NCBI GenBank assembly: GCA_963576565.1
Contig: OY755038.1
Coordinates: 136,788,124 to 136,852,123, forward strand
Origin: Aspidapion aeneum
Taxonomy: Eukaryota > Arthropoda > Insecta > Coleoptera > Brentidae
DNA: 64,000 nucleotides
Direction: 5' to 3'
Part shown: positions 1-10,210 of the stretch, one piece after another
How the letters are laid out: every line of letters starts with the position of its first letter
Numbering within the stretch: the first letter of the stretch is position 1
The notes under the pieces: model-generated
What the model saw: the letters and a program-made list of their open reading frames with translations, nothing else
The model's database searches: none
Told to the model about the DNA's origin: nothing
Made by a program: the position numbers and the translations under genes

Positions 1-253
1 TGCTGCTGTAATACATTGTACTGCTTCATTGCACATGCTGCTGTAAAACTTTTTGAGCCTACAAATGTAGGCAATGGCGATGGAATAAATCCATCAAGGT
101 AAGGTTCATTTTTTTAGTTCTTAAGTTTGGGTTGTTCTTATATTATAAATAATTGTAGGAACCGGGCATTTATTTCACCTATTTTATTTCAGTGTACCTG
201 AACCTGAAGATGAGAGCTTATGCTCTCGAAACATGTAGTTGTAAAAAATTAAA
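1..253. other. Unassigned AT-rich flank
   Basis: No coding region is visible. The stretch holds a hammerhead-like hairpin motif (listed separately) and then meets the 3' end of the decayed gypsy remnant. It may be the terminus of another transposable element, but the window edge prevents a decision. Confidence 0.5.
192..243 (+). ncRNA. Hammerhead-ribozyme-like motif
   Basis: CTGAAGA (204-210) fits the hammerhead core CUGANGA. After one unpaired T comes a perfect 6-bp stem GAGAGC/GCTCTC (212-217/222-227, loop TTAT), then GAAA and the short ACATGT, as in the minimal stem III of hammerheads from Penelope-like elements. The weak points are the unpaired T and a stem I of only about 3 bp (AAC/GTT). 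Motifs of this form are common at retroelement ends; self-cleavage is not established. Confidence 0.35.
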
Positions 254-1613
254 CTAGTGGAAAACGACTGAACTTGTTTGATTTGTTTTATTTTTGTTAT
301 TTATAAAATTTCTAGAGAGAGCATCTGCTAGTAAAAGTTCTTTTCCTGGTTTATATTTGACAGTTATATCAAAATGTTGTAGCCTAAGTCGTAGTCTTTG
401 TAATCTTAATCGAACTTCATTTAATGGTTTTAGAAAAATATTTTCCAAAAGCTTATGATCAGTTTCTACAACAATAAACTTACCATAAATATATTAATGA
501 AATTATTCACACCCAAAAGCTATTGCCAAAACTCTTTCTCAATTTGAGCCCAAGATTTTTGACTTTCAGTAAGAGCTTTGGATGCGTATGCAACTGGTAA
601 ATTTGATTGCAATAAAACTGCACCTAAACCTAGACTACTACTGTCAACACTAAGAACAACAGGCTTTTTAATGTCAAAGAATTGCAAAACTGGTGCTTTA
701 GTTAACATCTCTTTAATTCCCAAACAAATTCAATATCTTTTTTTAAAAGGATTCCTAAGTTGGAAGAAACCTTGAAACATATGTAATAATGCCAAGAAAA
801 GTTTGCAATTTTTTTTTGTTCCTAGGTTGTTTCATACTTAAAATAGCACTTACTTTGTTATTATCTGGTTTTAATTCATTTTTTGAAAATATCTGACTTC
901 TTCAAGACCTATATTTGCAATACTTTTATTATTATTAAATTTAACACCTGCACTTTTTGCTTTTTCCAACACTTTTCTTAACCTCACTTCATGCTCTTCA
1001 GGATGCGCACCAAATACTATTATGTCATCAATATACACTTCTACAACCTTCTAAACCTTCAAAAATATTTTTGAAACACCTGTGAAAAACATCTGGAGCC
1101 GAAGACAAACCATAAGGGATTCTCTGGTAACAATATTTACCCCATTTTCCAGCATTAAATGTAGTTAGCAATTGACACTTCATGTAACTTAATTTGGTAA
1201 AATCCTTAATTACCATCTGGTACTGCAAAATCACTTGCATTTGGAACACGGCTAGCAAGTTGTTCAAATGTTGGTAACATATGCCTTTCACGTACTAGTG
1301 CTTTGTTTAAATTCTGAGGATCTAAACAGATTCCTAATGAGTTGTCTGGTTTTTTGACCACCACCATTGAGCTGACCCATTCTGTAGGTTCTGTAACTTT
1401 TCTGATTATACCCATTTTCTCCATTCGATCAAGTTCGTTCTTAACATTTTCTTCTATATTTATAGGGATTTTTCTTGGTGGTTCAGCAACTGGTTGTACA
1501 TCTTCTCTTACTTTAATTTTGTATACGTGATTTAGTTCTCCAATTCCAGTAAATAAATCTTCGTACTCTGTTAATAGTTTTTGTAGTCTGCTATCACTAT
1601 GCAACATATGCAT
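254..1613 (-). pseudogene. pol: reverse transcriptase and RNase H (gypsy remnant)
   Basis: From right to left come the RT entry region (GIIRKVTEPTEWVSSMVVVK), then in another frame the fingers-palm segment ending RIPYGLSSAPDVFH, then the catalytic box VYIDDI at about 1020-1040, a broken thumb (724-1000), and RNase H with LSVDSSSLGLGAVLLQ and the terminal LADALSR. At least three frame changes and several stops separate these pieces. The usual RNase H TDA triad segment reads VDSS here. The family normally copies element RNA into DNA in the particle; this copy cannot. Confidence 0.8.
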
Positions 1614-1616
1614 TTT

Positions 1617-2237
1617 CTATAAAATTTTCAGATTTTCTATACTGGGTAGTCCTAAGACGCATGGAGCTTCTATATTAACTACTTGAAAATCTATATATTT
1701 GTGACCATTTTCTGTTTCATATTTTATTCTTGTTTGACCATAAACAGGAATTTGTGAGCCATTATAGCTCTTCAGCTTTACAGCACTTGCTTGGTTATCC
1801 ACTTTTAATTTTTGGGCTGTCATTTTATCAAGAATATTTACTTCAGCACCTGTATCAATTTTAAACTCTACATCATGACCATTAAGCTTCAAAGTATGTG
1901 TCCATTCTTGACTTAATACAAAAACATTTTTTCGCTCAGCTTGTACAAGTCCAACGAATAAATTTTCATCTTCATCTTCTTGACCTTCACTTTCAACACC
2001 GTGTATTTTTTTAGAAGCACACATATAAGCAAAATGCCCATAGCGTCGACATGGATTGCACATTCTTCTATATGCAGGACATCTATTAAGCACATGTGAT
2101 TTGCCACAATTATCAGAACGTACCCATTTTTGCTCTTGCTGATTCTGGTTACTTACTTTTGAAGTACCCGGTACATCATTTTGTCTTTGAGTATTGTCAT
2201 TACTACTACTACTACATTTCTTTTTAATAGCACCCAC
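1617..2237 (-). pseudogene. gag zinc knuckle plus aspartic protease (gypsy remnant)
   Basis: A cysteine-rich region (CGKSHVLNRCPAYRRMCNPC, then CRRYGHFAYMC) gives two zinc knuckles that bind genomic RNA in intact elements. It is followed by a retroviral-type aspartic protease with the catalytic DTGA motif (FKIDTGAEVNIL) and the downstream ILG-like segment VLGLPSIENL. The segment is open for 206 codons and stops just before the reverse transcriptase reading, in a different frame from the neighbouring gag piece. The protease looks intact in sequence but cannot be made as part of a complete polyprotein. Confidence 0.8.
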
Positions 2238-2517
2238 ATGAGTAGCACTCTCAAGCTGTTTAACTTATATTTCAGCTAATTCTGAAGCCTTACATATCTT
2301 AATACATCTTTTTAAATCCAATTAACTCTCTCTGAGCAATCTTTCTTTTAGTTTTGTGTCTACTACTCCTGCTACTATTCTATCTCGTATCAAACTTTCC
2401 TTTAAGTTTCCATAATTACAATCTTTTGCCAGCTTTTTCTCTAATCTAATCTAGTTGATTTCTTGAGCCAGATATATGTCTCACTAACGTCTCATTAGTT
2501 TCGCGTTGAAAATATCT

Positions 2518-2787
2518 CTAAAATAGTTTTAAATAATCTTTGTTTTTTGCATCGTCAATCTCCAATGTATTGTAAATATCTAATGTGTCTGGTCCTATGG
2601 AATGTAACAATACAGCTACTTTTGACTCAGCAGAAATTTCTGAGCTTTCCTTTATTCCTGACGCCATCAAGTAAATTTTAAACTGTTGTTTCCAAGGTTT
2701 AAAATTTTCCTTTAAGTCACCTTCAAGACTTAGTGGCTCTGGAGGCTTTAAATTGCTTGCCATTTTGCACTTTCCAATTATTTGCAA
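2518..2787 (-). pseudogene. gag N-terminal fragment (gypsy remnant)
   Basis: This 89-codon open segment matches the start of gag proteins of the K02A2.6-like gypsy type, with LKPPEPLSLEGDLKENFKPW followed by a helical stretch ending LLHSIGPDTLDIY. In intact relatives gag builds the virus-like particle. The reading frame breaks at 2518, and 2238-2517 holds only shifted, stop-containing gag sequence. The ATG context within MASNLKPPEP is the likely true start. Family assignment is from motif memory. Confidence 0.65.
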
Positions 2788-3540
2788 TAGGTAAATATCT
2801 TACTTGATACTAACACAGTATTTATACCGCGACCACAACAACCAAGATTTATTCTTTTCCGATTATATATTAATTATTATTATAGTCTATAGTAAAAGAA
2901 ACAACTAAGTTAAAGTTTTACACAGGCACTTTAATAAGTAAAAATTAAAAGAATACAAAATGTTATGGACCGTGCTTAATGCATTCTAAAGATGACAGTC
3001 AGCCATCAGCTAATTGTCATAAGGTGACCAACTATTTAAGGTACCCAACTAATAGGAATATAAAATAACTAAGTACTACTCATGATAGGCACGCATAGGT
3101 GGAAACCGTGTGAAACCTCACATTTAGTAACCTTAAAAACTAATTTTTTTACGTTTTGAATAGTCCACTTTTTGTATGGTGGACTAAAAATTAAATCAAG
3201 TAATAATTCTCGCCTCAGACAAATATTTTAGGTTATCGGCCCCTTGATGACTGCGGCGGTCTGCGCCTATAGTTATTTATCAAGTTTACCTTTGGCAATG
3301 CTGGAACGCTTTCTACGGGAATCGGGCCTATCGCGGTCTCTTATTAGTACATACTTTATCTGTTTTCTATCCTGTTATGAAAATTAAGCGCCTTAGATGT
3401 GCACTTTTTCACGCGGTAGATGGCTAGGACCCTAGTTGAATTCTCTTTCTTTTTATTATTCAATCATAAGCCGATATAGCTAAATAATTTATTACAGTCC
3501 AAAATTAAAATCCACAAATCTATTACGTACATCTGATTTC
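2788..3540. other. No gene recognised
   Basis: This AT-rich stretch lies upstream of the gypsy remnant. It is where that element's 5' LTR and primer site should be, but I find no convincing LTR boundary or tRNA-complementary site. No open reading frame of note. Confidence 0.5.
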
Positions 3541-4362
3541 AAAAAAATCTGATACGACTCTTTAGGTACTTTTTCCAAAATTTGAGCATTGTATTCTAAG
3601 CCATCATGTCAGGTTTATCAAAACCTCAGTATTTTGACAAAAACAAAGCTGTCAATGCCATGTTAAAAAATAATAACATTGCCATCAGTTATAGAATAAT
3701 AAATACATAAATATAGTATTTAATCCTAAGATGGCGTAACATACCACCAAAGAGCAAAAAGCCAAAATTGTTATCAAGTTGCAAAATGGTTGGTTCTTCC
3801 AAGCGGTAGCCAAATATTTTAACGTAAACCGAACAAATGTTTATTTTATAAACAACATATGAATAAAAGAACAATCACTTGCAAGGAAACAAGAATTCTG
3901 GCAGGCCAAAAGTAAGTCAAGTTCAGGAAGATCAGGCGCTACTTCGAGTACTCTAAAATTTCGAGAGAGCGAAGATTGCAGGAACTTTTTCACAGTTTGC
4001 AGGCAGCCAAGCACCCATTTGCCGTAGAATTAAGTCAGCCCAGCTCAGCTGCCCGAACTGCAGCAAACAAAACCGAACTTACTTATTAAACGTATTATTT
4101 TGCAATCTAATATAACCAGATAATCTAAGATATTCAATTCAAAATTAAATTCAATTTAACAGAAACAAGCACGTTATTTGTAAAAACTTATATTGTTAGC
4201 TGGATTTTATCAAGTTTTATTTTATTATTTTATAAACATGCAAAAGGGAATAAACAGTCCTCTAATTGGACGTCATAACAGTACTGTAAAGTCAACCCGA
4301 TATAATTTATATATACTGCTTAAAATGAAAAGCGAGTTTGCCTAGCCGTATCAGATTTTTTT
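3541..4362 (+). mobile_element. Decayed Tc1/mariner-type transposon with short inverted repeats
   Basis: A 16-bp perfect inverted repeat (AAAAAAATCTGATACG at 3541-3556 and its complement at 4347-4362) flanks a degenerate transposase. At about 820 bp the unit is much shorter than a complete Tc1-like element (usually 1.3-1.7 kb), so it is internally deleted. The pairing of repeat and transposase is inference; the repeat is partly low-complexity. Confidence 0.5.
3731..4090 (+). pseudogene. Tc1-like transposase N-terminal remnant
   Basis: Frame 1 gives a helix-turn-helix-like stretch beginning TTKEQKAKIVIKLQNGW and continuing AVAKYFNVNRTNVYFI, the paired-like DNA-binding domain expected at the start of Tc1-type transposases. 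Downstream pieces shift into other frames, such as FERAKIAGTFSQFAGSQAPI, which fits the second DNA-binding subdomain. There is a stop two codons after the ATG, a stop at the end of the first helix block, and at least one indel. The catalytic DDE domain is not seen. Superfamily call is by motif pattern only. Confidence 0.55.
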
Positions 4363-4691
4363 AAATTAGCTGTACCTTCAATAATTTGGTGCTTTGATCT
4401 AATGTGTTCACGTTAAAAAAAAATTCAACAATAAGCTGCACCAGCAAAAAAATACTGTATGAATGTGATTTTTGTTTTCTATAAAATTTGTATGGTGGGT
4501 CTCATGCTACTCCTTTTATAACAATTAAAACAATCGGTTATGGAGACTTATTTTGATATGTTAATTTTACCTGACAATATAATGTCTTCTTTTATCCACT
4601 ATGTATTTAAAACCATGTAAATTAGTCCATTTACAATAATAAATAATTTGCTGTATCCTCCTGATAAACATCCTTTCTTGATTTAAAAATC

Positions 4692-4727
<36 letters not shown>

Positions 4728-5044
4728 CAACAAAAACCGTAATAAGTTGACAATTTTACGTGTTATAAGAAATATTAACAAAATGTTAATTTAAACAAAA
4801 ATATATAGTCGAACTTAATCTATTTAATATCTTGATTATGCTTTTACCGCTCAAAGCTATAATAATAAAAAAATCAAGTTCGACTGTACAAAAGACTTTT
4901 TAACGTATCCCTTTAGTCAGTGCATTAATAACTCATTAAAAAATCCATATTTTTATAGTAGAGGAGACCAGTGTAGATTGCAACAAAAAATTGTTTTTTC
5001 CTACCCAAGTAACACAAACTGGACAATATAGTTTTTTTTTATTT
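4363..5044. other. No gene; microsatellite and short inverted repeat
   Basis: AT-rich spacer containing a TA microsatellite (4695-4723) and a 10-bp inverted repeat AGTCGAACTT/AAGTTCGACT (4807-4816 and 4876-4885) that could be the remains of a small transposon. Nothing coding. Confidence 0.55.
4695..4723. repeat. (TA)n microsatellite
   Basis: About 14 uninterrupted TA dinucleotides, directly visible. Confidence 0.95.
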
Positions 5045-7862
5045 AGTCGGTTTAGAACGTTTTTCTACGTTGTCCGACGCCTATTCTCCACCTCCTTCGA
5101 TCCTGACAATCATCTTCTGTCAGATTTTTTTACTCATTGATCTTTGGATTGACTGTTGCCATTCTAGTTTAGGACGCCCTCTTTTTCTGCGCCCTATTGG
5201 TTGCCATTCTAGGACCTGCTTTGGTAATCTTTCGTCGTTCATCCGTTGTACATGGCCGTACCATATCAGTTGTCATTTAGTGATGTCATCCGTTATGCTC
5301 CTTTCAATTCCCATTCTTTCTTTTATGATCTCATTTCTTATGTGATCTGTTCTAGATATTCTCATTGATCTTCTTATTGCATCCATTTCGACACTTTCCA
5401 TTTTTGTTTTGTATTTTTCTGTTACGCGACAAGTCTCTATTCCATACAACAGCGTGCTTTTCACCATTGTTTCATATATGTTAAATTTTACATTATTTTT
5501 TATCTCTCTGCTCCATAAAATACTGTTAAGACATCCAATAACCTTTTTTGCTTTTACTATTCTTTTTTCCAGTTCTTTACAGTCTGTTCCTGTCTTATCA
5601 AATGTGACACCCAAGTATACATACTCATTGCATGGAGATATTACTTGTCCATTGTCTAGTTCTAACTCACTGGATTCGTTTCCAATACATAAGTACTGTG
5701 TCTTGTCCACGTTCACTGTTAATCCCCACTTTTGGTATTCTTCCATTAACTTTCTCATCATATACTCCATGTCCTCTTTATCATTAGCTACAATTGCTTG
5801 GTCGTCAGCAAACTGTAGTGTGTATATGGTAAATCGGTTGTTAAGTTGTATTCCCATGCCGTGCACTTTCCGTTTCCAGTTTTTTAAAGCTACTGCGATA
5901 TATATTTTAAAAAGAGTTGGAGAAATACAACATCCCTGTCTTAAGCCTTTTGTTACCAGGAATTCTTTTGAAAGTCGATTTCCAATTTTAATTTTAGATT
6001 TTGACCCTTTGTATAGTTTTTTTTATCGCTTTTATGTATGTATGATTGATATTAGTCTCCTCTAGCACTGTCCATAGTTTTTCTACTGCAACGGTATCAT
6101 ATGCTTTTTGTAGGTCCACAAAGGTAACATGAGTCTCTATATTTCTGGCGCTCCTTTTCTCAATTACTTGTTTAGGACAAAAAACATTATCACTACAAGA
6201 TCTGCCTGCACGAAACCCACTTTGCTCTTCTTCTTCTTGTTCATGAAAATCCTTCTTTATTAGATCTCTAAGAATCCTACCGTACAATCTACTGAGAGTA
6301 CTAGTTACTGAAATTCCTATGTAATTGTTGCAATCCAGCTTGTTTCCTTTTTTATGTATTGAGGATATGAATGCAATTTTCCAATCATCAGGTACTGGAT
6401 GTCCGTTTATGCATTGATTGATAATATATGTGAGATTTTCGATTAGTTTCTCTGATCCATATTTGAGCATTTCAGCATATATTCCTCCAGGTCCGCTAGC
6501 TTTTCCGGATTTAAGCTTTTTAATACTATTTTTTATCATTTCTTTTTCGATGATTACTTCCTCTCCGTGTACTTCTATGTCTCTCCTCGGAGAGGCTGCC
6601 AGATATTCGGGTCTCGTTTCCTGCAGCAGTCCCTTATAGTGTTCTGTCCATTGTTCTGATTTGATGATCTGGATGTTTACTTTTTCTTTTGCTGGGTTTT
6701 TTACTGTAGAAATGAATTTCCATACTTCAGAACTCTGCCTACCTCCTACGTGTGTATTGATATCGTGGCATTTGCGCTCGAACAGTTCATTTTTTTCTGT
6801 GCGTATCAAATTTCTCAGCTGTCTTTTGGTTTCCCTGTAGATTTCTAGGTCTCTTTGTTCTTTAGTACTGAGCCATTTCAAGTATGTGCGTTTTTTCTCT
6901 TTGACCATTTCCTGTATTTTTTCCGTCCACCACATCTTCCTGCTATTTCTATTATCTTGGTATCCAACAGCTTCGATGCTTGCTTCCTTCAAGCTTTTTA
7001 TTATGTTTGTATATATCTCTTCAAATGAGTGTTCTGTGTTTATTAATTTTTTATCTAATCGGTTCTGATACAATCTTTGAGTACTTTCGATTTCTAGACT
7101 TCTAAAGTTGTATTTTTGATTGTCTTCGATGCATTCTAGGTTTTCATTTTCTTCAATACCTTCGTCCTTATGTGTTTTTCTGAAAGGGAATAATATTTTT
7201 GCTTTTACCAGATGGTGGTCAGTTCCACAGGTAATACCACGAAGTGCTCGCACATCATACCACTTTAATTGCGAGTGTTGTCCACCTATAGCATAGTCAA
7301 TAGTCAAAAAACCATTATTTATTTTTAGGTTGTTGGTTTCACACAATTGCATCAGTCTCAAGCCATTATGATTTGTTATTTCTTCTCCAAATGGTCCTAT
7401 CACTTTGCTCTGGGTTTGTCTACCAGTTCGGCTATTAAAATCGCCAAGCATAATTATTTCTCTGGTATTACCGATTTTGGTGATAGTCTCATCAAGTTGG
7501 TCAAAGAACATTTGTTTTGTAGCTACTCTTTCGTCATTTAATGGTGCGTAGACTGCTATTATGCTTATATTATGTCCAAGCATCTTCATGTTCACTCGAA
7601 GTATGTTTTCACTAATGCAATCGTAGTCTGTAATTTTATTCTTTAGATTTTTCTTTATTAATAAGGATACCCCTCTGGCTGCTCTTCTTTCTTTTGGGAC
7701 TCCAGTGAATATATGGACGAAATTGCCGACACTATTCGTACCTGTTCCTTTCTATTTTGTCTCTGTAAGTGCAATGATATCGATCTTACAATTCTGCACT
7801 TTGGTTGCAATAAGGTCCAACTTTTGATTCACTCCCTGTACGTTCCATGTAGCTAAATTCAT
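5045..7862 (-). pseudogene. RTE endonuclease-reverse transcriptase polyprotein, broken
   Basis: The likely start is the ATG at 7862 (MNLATWNVQG). Endonuclease motifs follow in order: TWNVQG, ALTETK, YAPLND, GDFNSRTG and TDHHLV, so the catalytic Asn, Glu, Asp and His positions are present. RT motifs are SGKASGPGG, then HKKGNKLDCNNYIGIS, SGFRAGRSCSDN, FVDLQKAYDTV and the catalytic LQFADDQ at about 5800. The C-terminal part reads LIWYGHVQRMNDERLPKQ and RRKRGRPKLEW, typical of RTE proteins often mislabelled craniofacial development protein 2-like. Breaks: a TAG inside the endonuclease (about 7759), a shift at an A-run near 6024-6030, a TGA at 5273-5275, and later stops. The family nicks target DNA and primes reverse transcription there. 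Confidence 0.88.
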
Positions 7863-8250
7863 AGTCCTTTGTCTTTGCTTTTTTCGTCTTTGAGAATTTC
7901 CATCTATTGTTTAGGCTTTTTGGTAATTGCTTTGTTTTACAAGTATTAGAGAACCAGTCTAATGCCTCAACCCCCTACTTGGAGGGCCAGGATTTTTAAT
8001 TAAGGTTTTTCTCCTCTAGCCTTTGACGAGCCAACGCCATACTGTAAGGCAACAGCTGTCTTTTGTACTATCCCTAAAAGAAAGGGTTGCCACCTACGCT
8101 ATGATCACCGTACCGAGGTCCATTCTCTCCGCCTTTCATATCGATGTGGTCTTCTCCCGTAACCCTGGGAAAGGGACCTTGACAGAGCTTAGTGTTTGCT
8201 GTAAAACAGCTAGTTATGGTTTAGAAATTATTTTAGCTATAGAACCTCTC
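7863..8250 (-). other. Probable 5' untranslated region of the RTE element
   Basis: The relatively GC-rich stretch upstream of the endonuclease ATG has no long frame on the minus strand. It fits the short leader of RTE elements. The plus-strand frame at 8023-8253 is most likely a shadow. The upstream edge is not defined. Confidence 0.45.
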
Positions 8251-8963
8251 TGATAGCAGGTGTTTATGGGTAAAATGGCTATTGATGTAATATTACCCAG
8301 GACTTGCTCTTTTAAAGTTAAATTATTGCTAATAAGCATGCTAAAATTTAGCTAGTTAAATAACATAAATTTTAAGCTCTTATTTCTATTATTTAGCTAC
8401 AAAAAGCAGCAATTTAGCAATTTTGTATTTTAGGCTATTTATTACAAAACTTCTGAACAGCCCCCAAAAATAAAATGGCTAGAAGACCAGTGCGATTATG
8501 ACGGTTGAAAAAAGTAGATTTATTGTCAAATTGTGTCAGGCCTGATCCAAGGTTCGTAAAGAAACGGGTTGTGTGGTAACTCCCAGCCAATGACGCGGCA
8601 TTTTGCCTGCTCCACGGTCAATAAAGAAATACCTATACGTTACATTATGAGAGAAATAAAGATAGGTCTATTTAAAAGCCGGAAAAATACCAAAATTTAT
8701 TAAAAAATTTAATAATTTAAAAATTTATGATAAAAATTCCAATAGTTTTATAAATATCAGATTCAGGACGCGATTATAAATACTTTTCCTACTCTCGTGT
8801 TCAATTTAATTAAATTTTTTACGCCGAACTCTAAAGCAAACTAGCCACATATTATTGTTTTTTTCTCGGTGGGTAGGTAACTAAAACTAGATTTTTTTGT
8901 GTAAAATTTAATCAGAAATATTTAAAAAAAGGAAGTCAGAATGACTAAAAGTCAATAAGGCAG
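8251..8963. other. No gene recognised
   Basis: AT-rich sequence with no open frame, RNA gene or repeat boundary that I can support. Confidence 0.5.
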
Positions 8964-9112
8964 TAAGGGAACATTCATAAATTACATAACGCAAAGATTC
9001 AGGATTTTTGATCACCCCTTCTTAACGCATTTTCAAGAAATATCATAAAAAATACATCGACTGTAACGCAAGGCTAATATTCCTTCCCTCCTGCTTGAGC
9101 GTTATACAGAGT
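8964..9112. mobile_element. Small MITE, copy 1
   Basis: It begins TAAGGGAACATTCATAAATT and carries inner text (ATCATAAAAAATACAT, GTAACGCAAGG, CTTCCCTCC) shared with the element at 60807-60981. The first copy keeps the left inverted terminus well but its right terminus is truncated or diverged. Non-autonomous, non-coding. Superfamily not assigned. Confidence 0.55.
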
Positions 9113-10080
9113 GTTCCAAGTTAAGTGTCCACCATTGCTCTCTTTTTTATTATTAAAGATAGAAAAAAGTTTAAATTGGCAAACTAGTAGAATTTTTAAT
9201 GCTGTTTAAGATACTTAAATTTAAAAAAATAGAGCATCGCTTTTTGGAGTTTTTAAGTTCTTCAAAAAACAATTTGAAAAGTGTATATACCCTGTATTTT
9301 ATATTTTTTTCTGATAGGCCTTTTAATTCTAAACAATTTTTTTGACAAAAAATTTTGCCTAACGTTTAAAATAAAAACGAAGACATTTTAAATTCAAAAT
9401 TATGTAAGTATTTTAATTTTAGAAAGTAGTCTAAGCGTAATTTTGAATTTGGAATATTTTCGTTATTTTTAACTTTAGGAAAATAAATCAAATATTTAAA
9501 TTAAATTAACAACAATATTATTTTCCTCAATTTTTACGAAATTTTAAAATTATTTTATAAAAAGTTTAATTTTTTTCAAGAAAAGGTAGGTATGCTGTGT
9601 AATAGGTACATCATTTAAGAACTATTTTTAGCAGGCGCCTTAAAAACAGCCAACAACATTGAGTATTTTTTAAACTATTAGTAATTTTCTATGTGTATGT
9701 AAAGTTCATTTCATAATCTTTGTCCTGGCCTATACTGATTGTGATGATAACTATCAAAAAGTTATCTTAAAAATTATGTGTTGGTTGCAGATATCAGATG
9801 CAGTATAGAGAGAAAACCCATACCCCCCAAGGTATATGTCCCATCTCCCCTTGTAACCTTGTATAACTCACATTGTATGGGTAGAAAACAACCGACACAA
9901 GAAAATTTGTGTTTGTTAAAATTTAAATTATATTTAAAAACTCACCAGTTCTTTTAGTTAGTTTTTAATACATTTATAGTAAGCACGTAACAGGTATTTA
10001 AACACTTACAAGACGTAAAGACCCAAAATGTACAAAATTTCTTCGCAAAAGACGAAATTTCGATATAGACAGCGTTTGAC
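9113..10080. other. No gene recognised
   Basis: AT-rich sequence without a supportable coding region. It starts with GTGTTCCAAGTTAAGTGTCC, a phrase type often found at insect transposon ends, but no partner terminus was found. Confidence 0.45.
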
Positions 10081-10210
10081 TGCTGATTTCTAGGAAAACT
10101 GTGACGTAGCCCTGAAGTCACGGCCCGGCCGCCTAAACACCGAGTTACCAGGCAACCGGTTTCTTTACAGACCGTGCGTTCTGTGTTTTCTTTTCTAACC
10201 TAATCTGTGG
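10081..10210. promoter_or_regulatory. GC-richer island with RFX-type X-box
   Basis: A short stretch clearly richer in G and C than its surroundings contains GTTACCAGGCAAC at 10144-10156, an imperfect palindrome GTTACC-A-GGCAAC matching the X-box bound by RFX transcription factors. It could be a host promoter or first exon, but no adjacent coding exon is recognisable on either strand. The match is seen directly; the function is inference. Confidence 0.35.

Larger units (their letters stand above)
254..2787 (-). mobile_element. Decayed Ty3/gypsy retrotransposon, integrase half missing
   Basis: Read on the minus strand the order is gag, zinc knuckle, aspartic protease, reverse transcriptase, RNase H, and the element stops just after the RNase H tail (DALSR motif). 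No integrase, no recognisable LTR and no target duplication are seen. Frameshifts and stops interrupt every domain, so this is an old, 3'-truncated copy. Confidence 0.85.
5045..8250 (-). mobile_element. RTE-type non-LTR retrotransposon (LINE), nearly full length
   Basis: Minus-strand element with a 5' untranslated region (about 7863-8250), then one long polyprotein with apurinic-type endonuclease followed by reverse transcriptase and the short RTE C-terminal domain. No ORF1 is seen, as is usual for RTE. The 3' end lies near 5045. I could not fix exact ends or a target duplication. Decay is light: one nonsense codon in the endonuclease, one homopolymer frameshift in the RT, and a few stops at the C-terminus. 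Confidence 0.85.

Noticed and set aside
5409..6065. 218-codon plus-strand frame
   Set aside because: Antisense shadow of the RTE reverse transcriptase, which has clear motifs on the other strand.
5273..7595. Host gene craniofacial development protein 2-like
   Set aside because: This common database label belongs to RTE endonuclease-RT proteins; the FADD, GDFN and TDHH motifs show it is a LINE.
8023..8253. 76-codon plus-strand frame
   Set aside because: Lies in the RTE 5' region, needs no conserved motif, and no homologous domain is recognisable.
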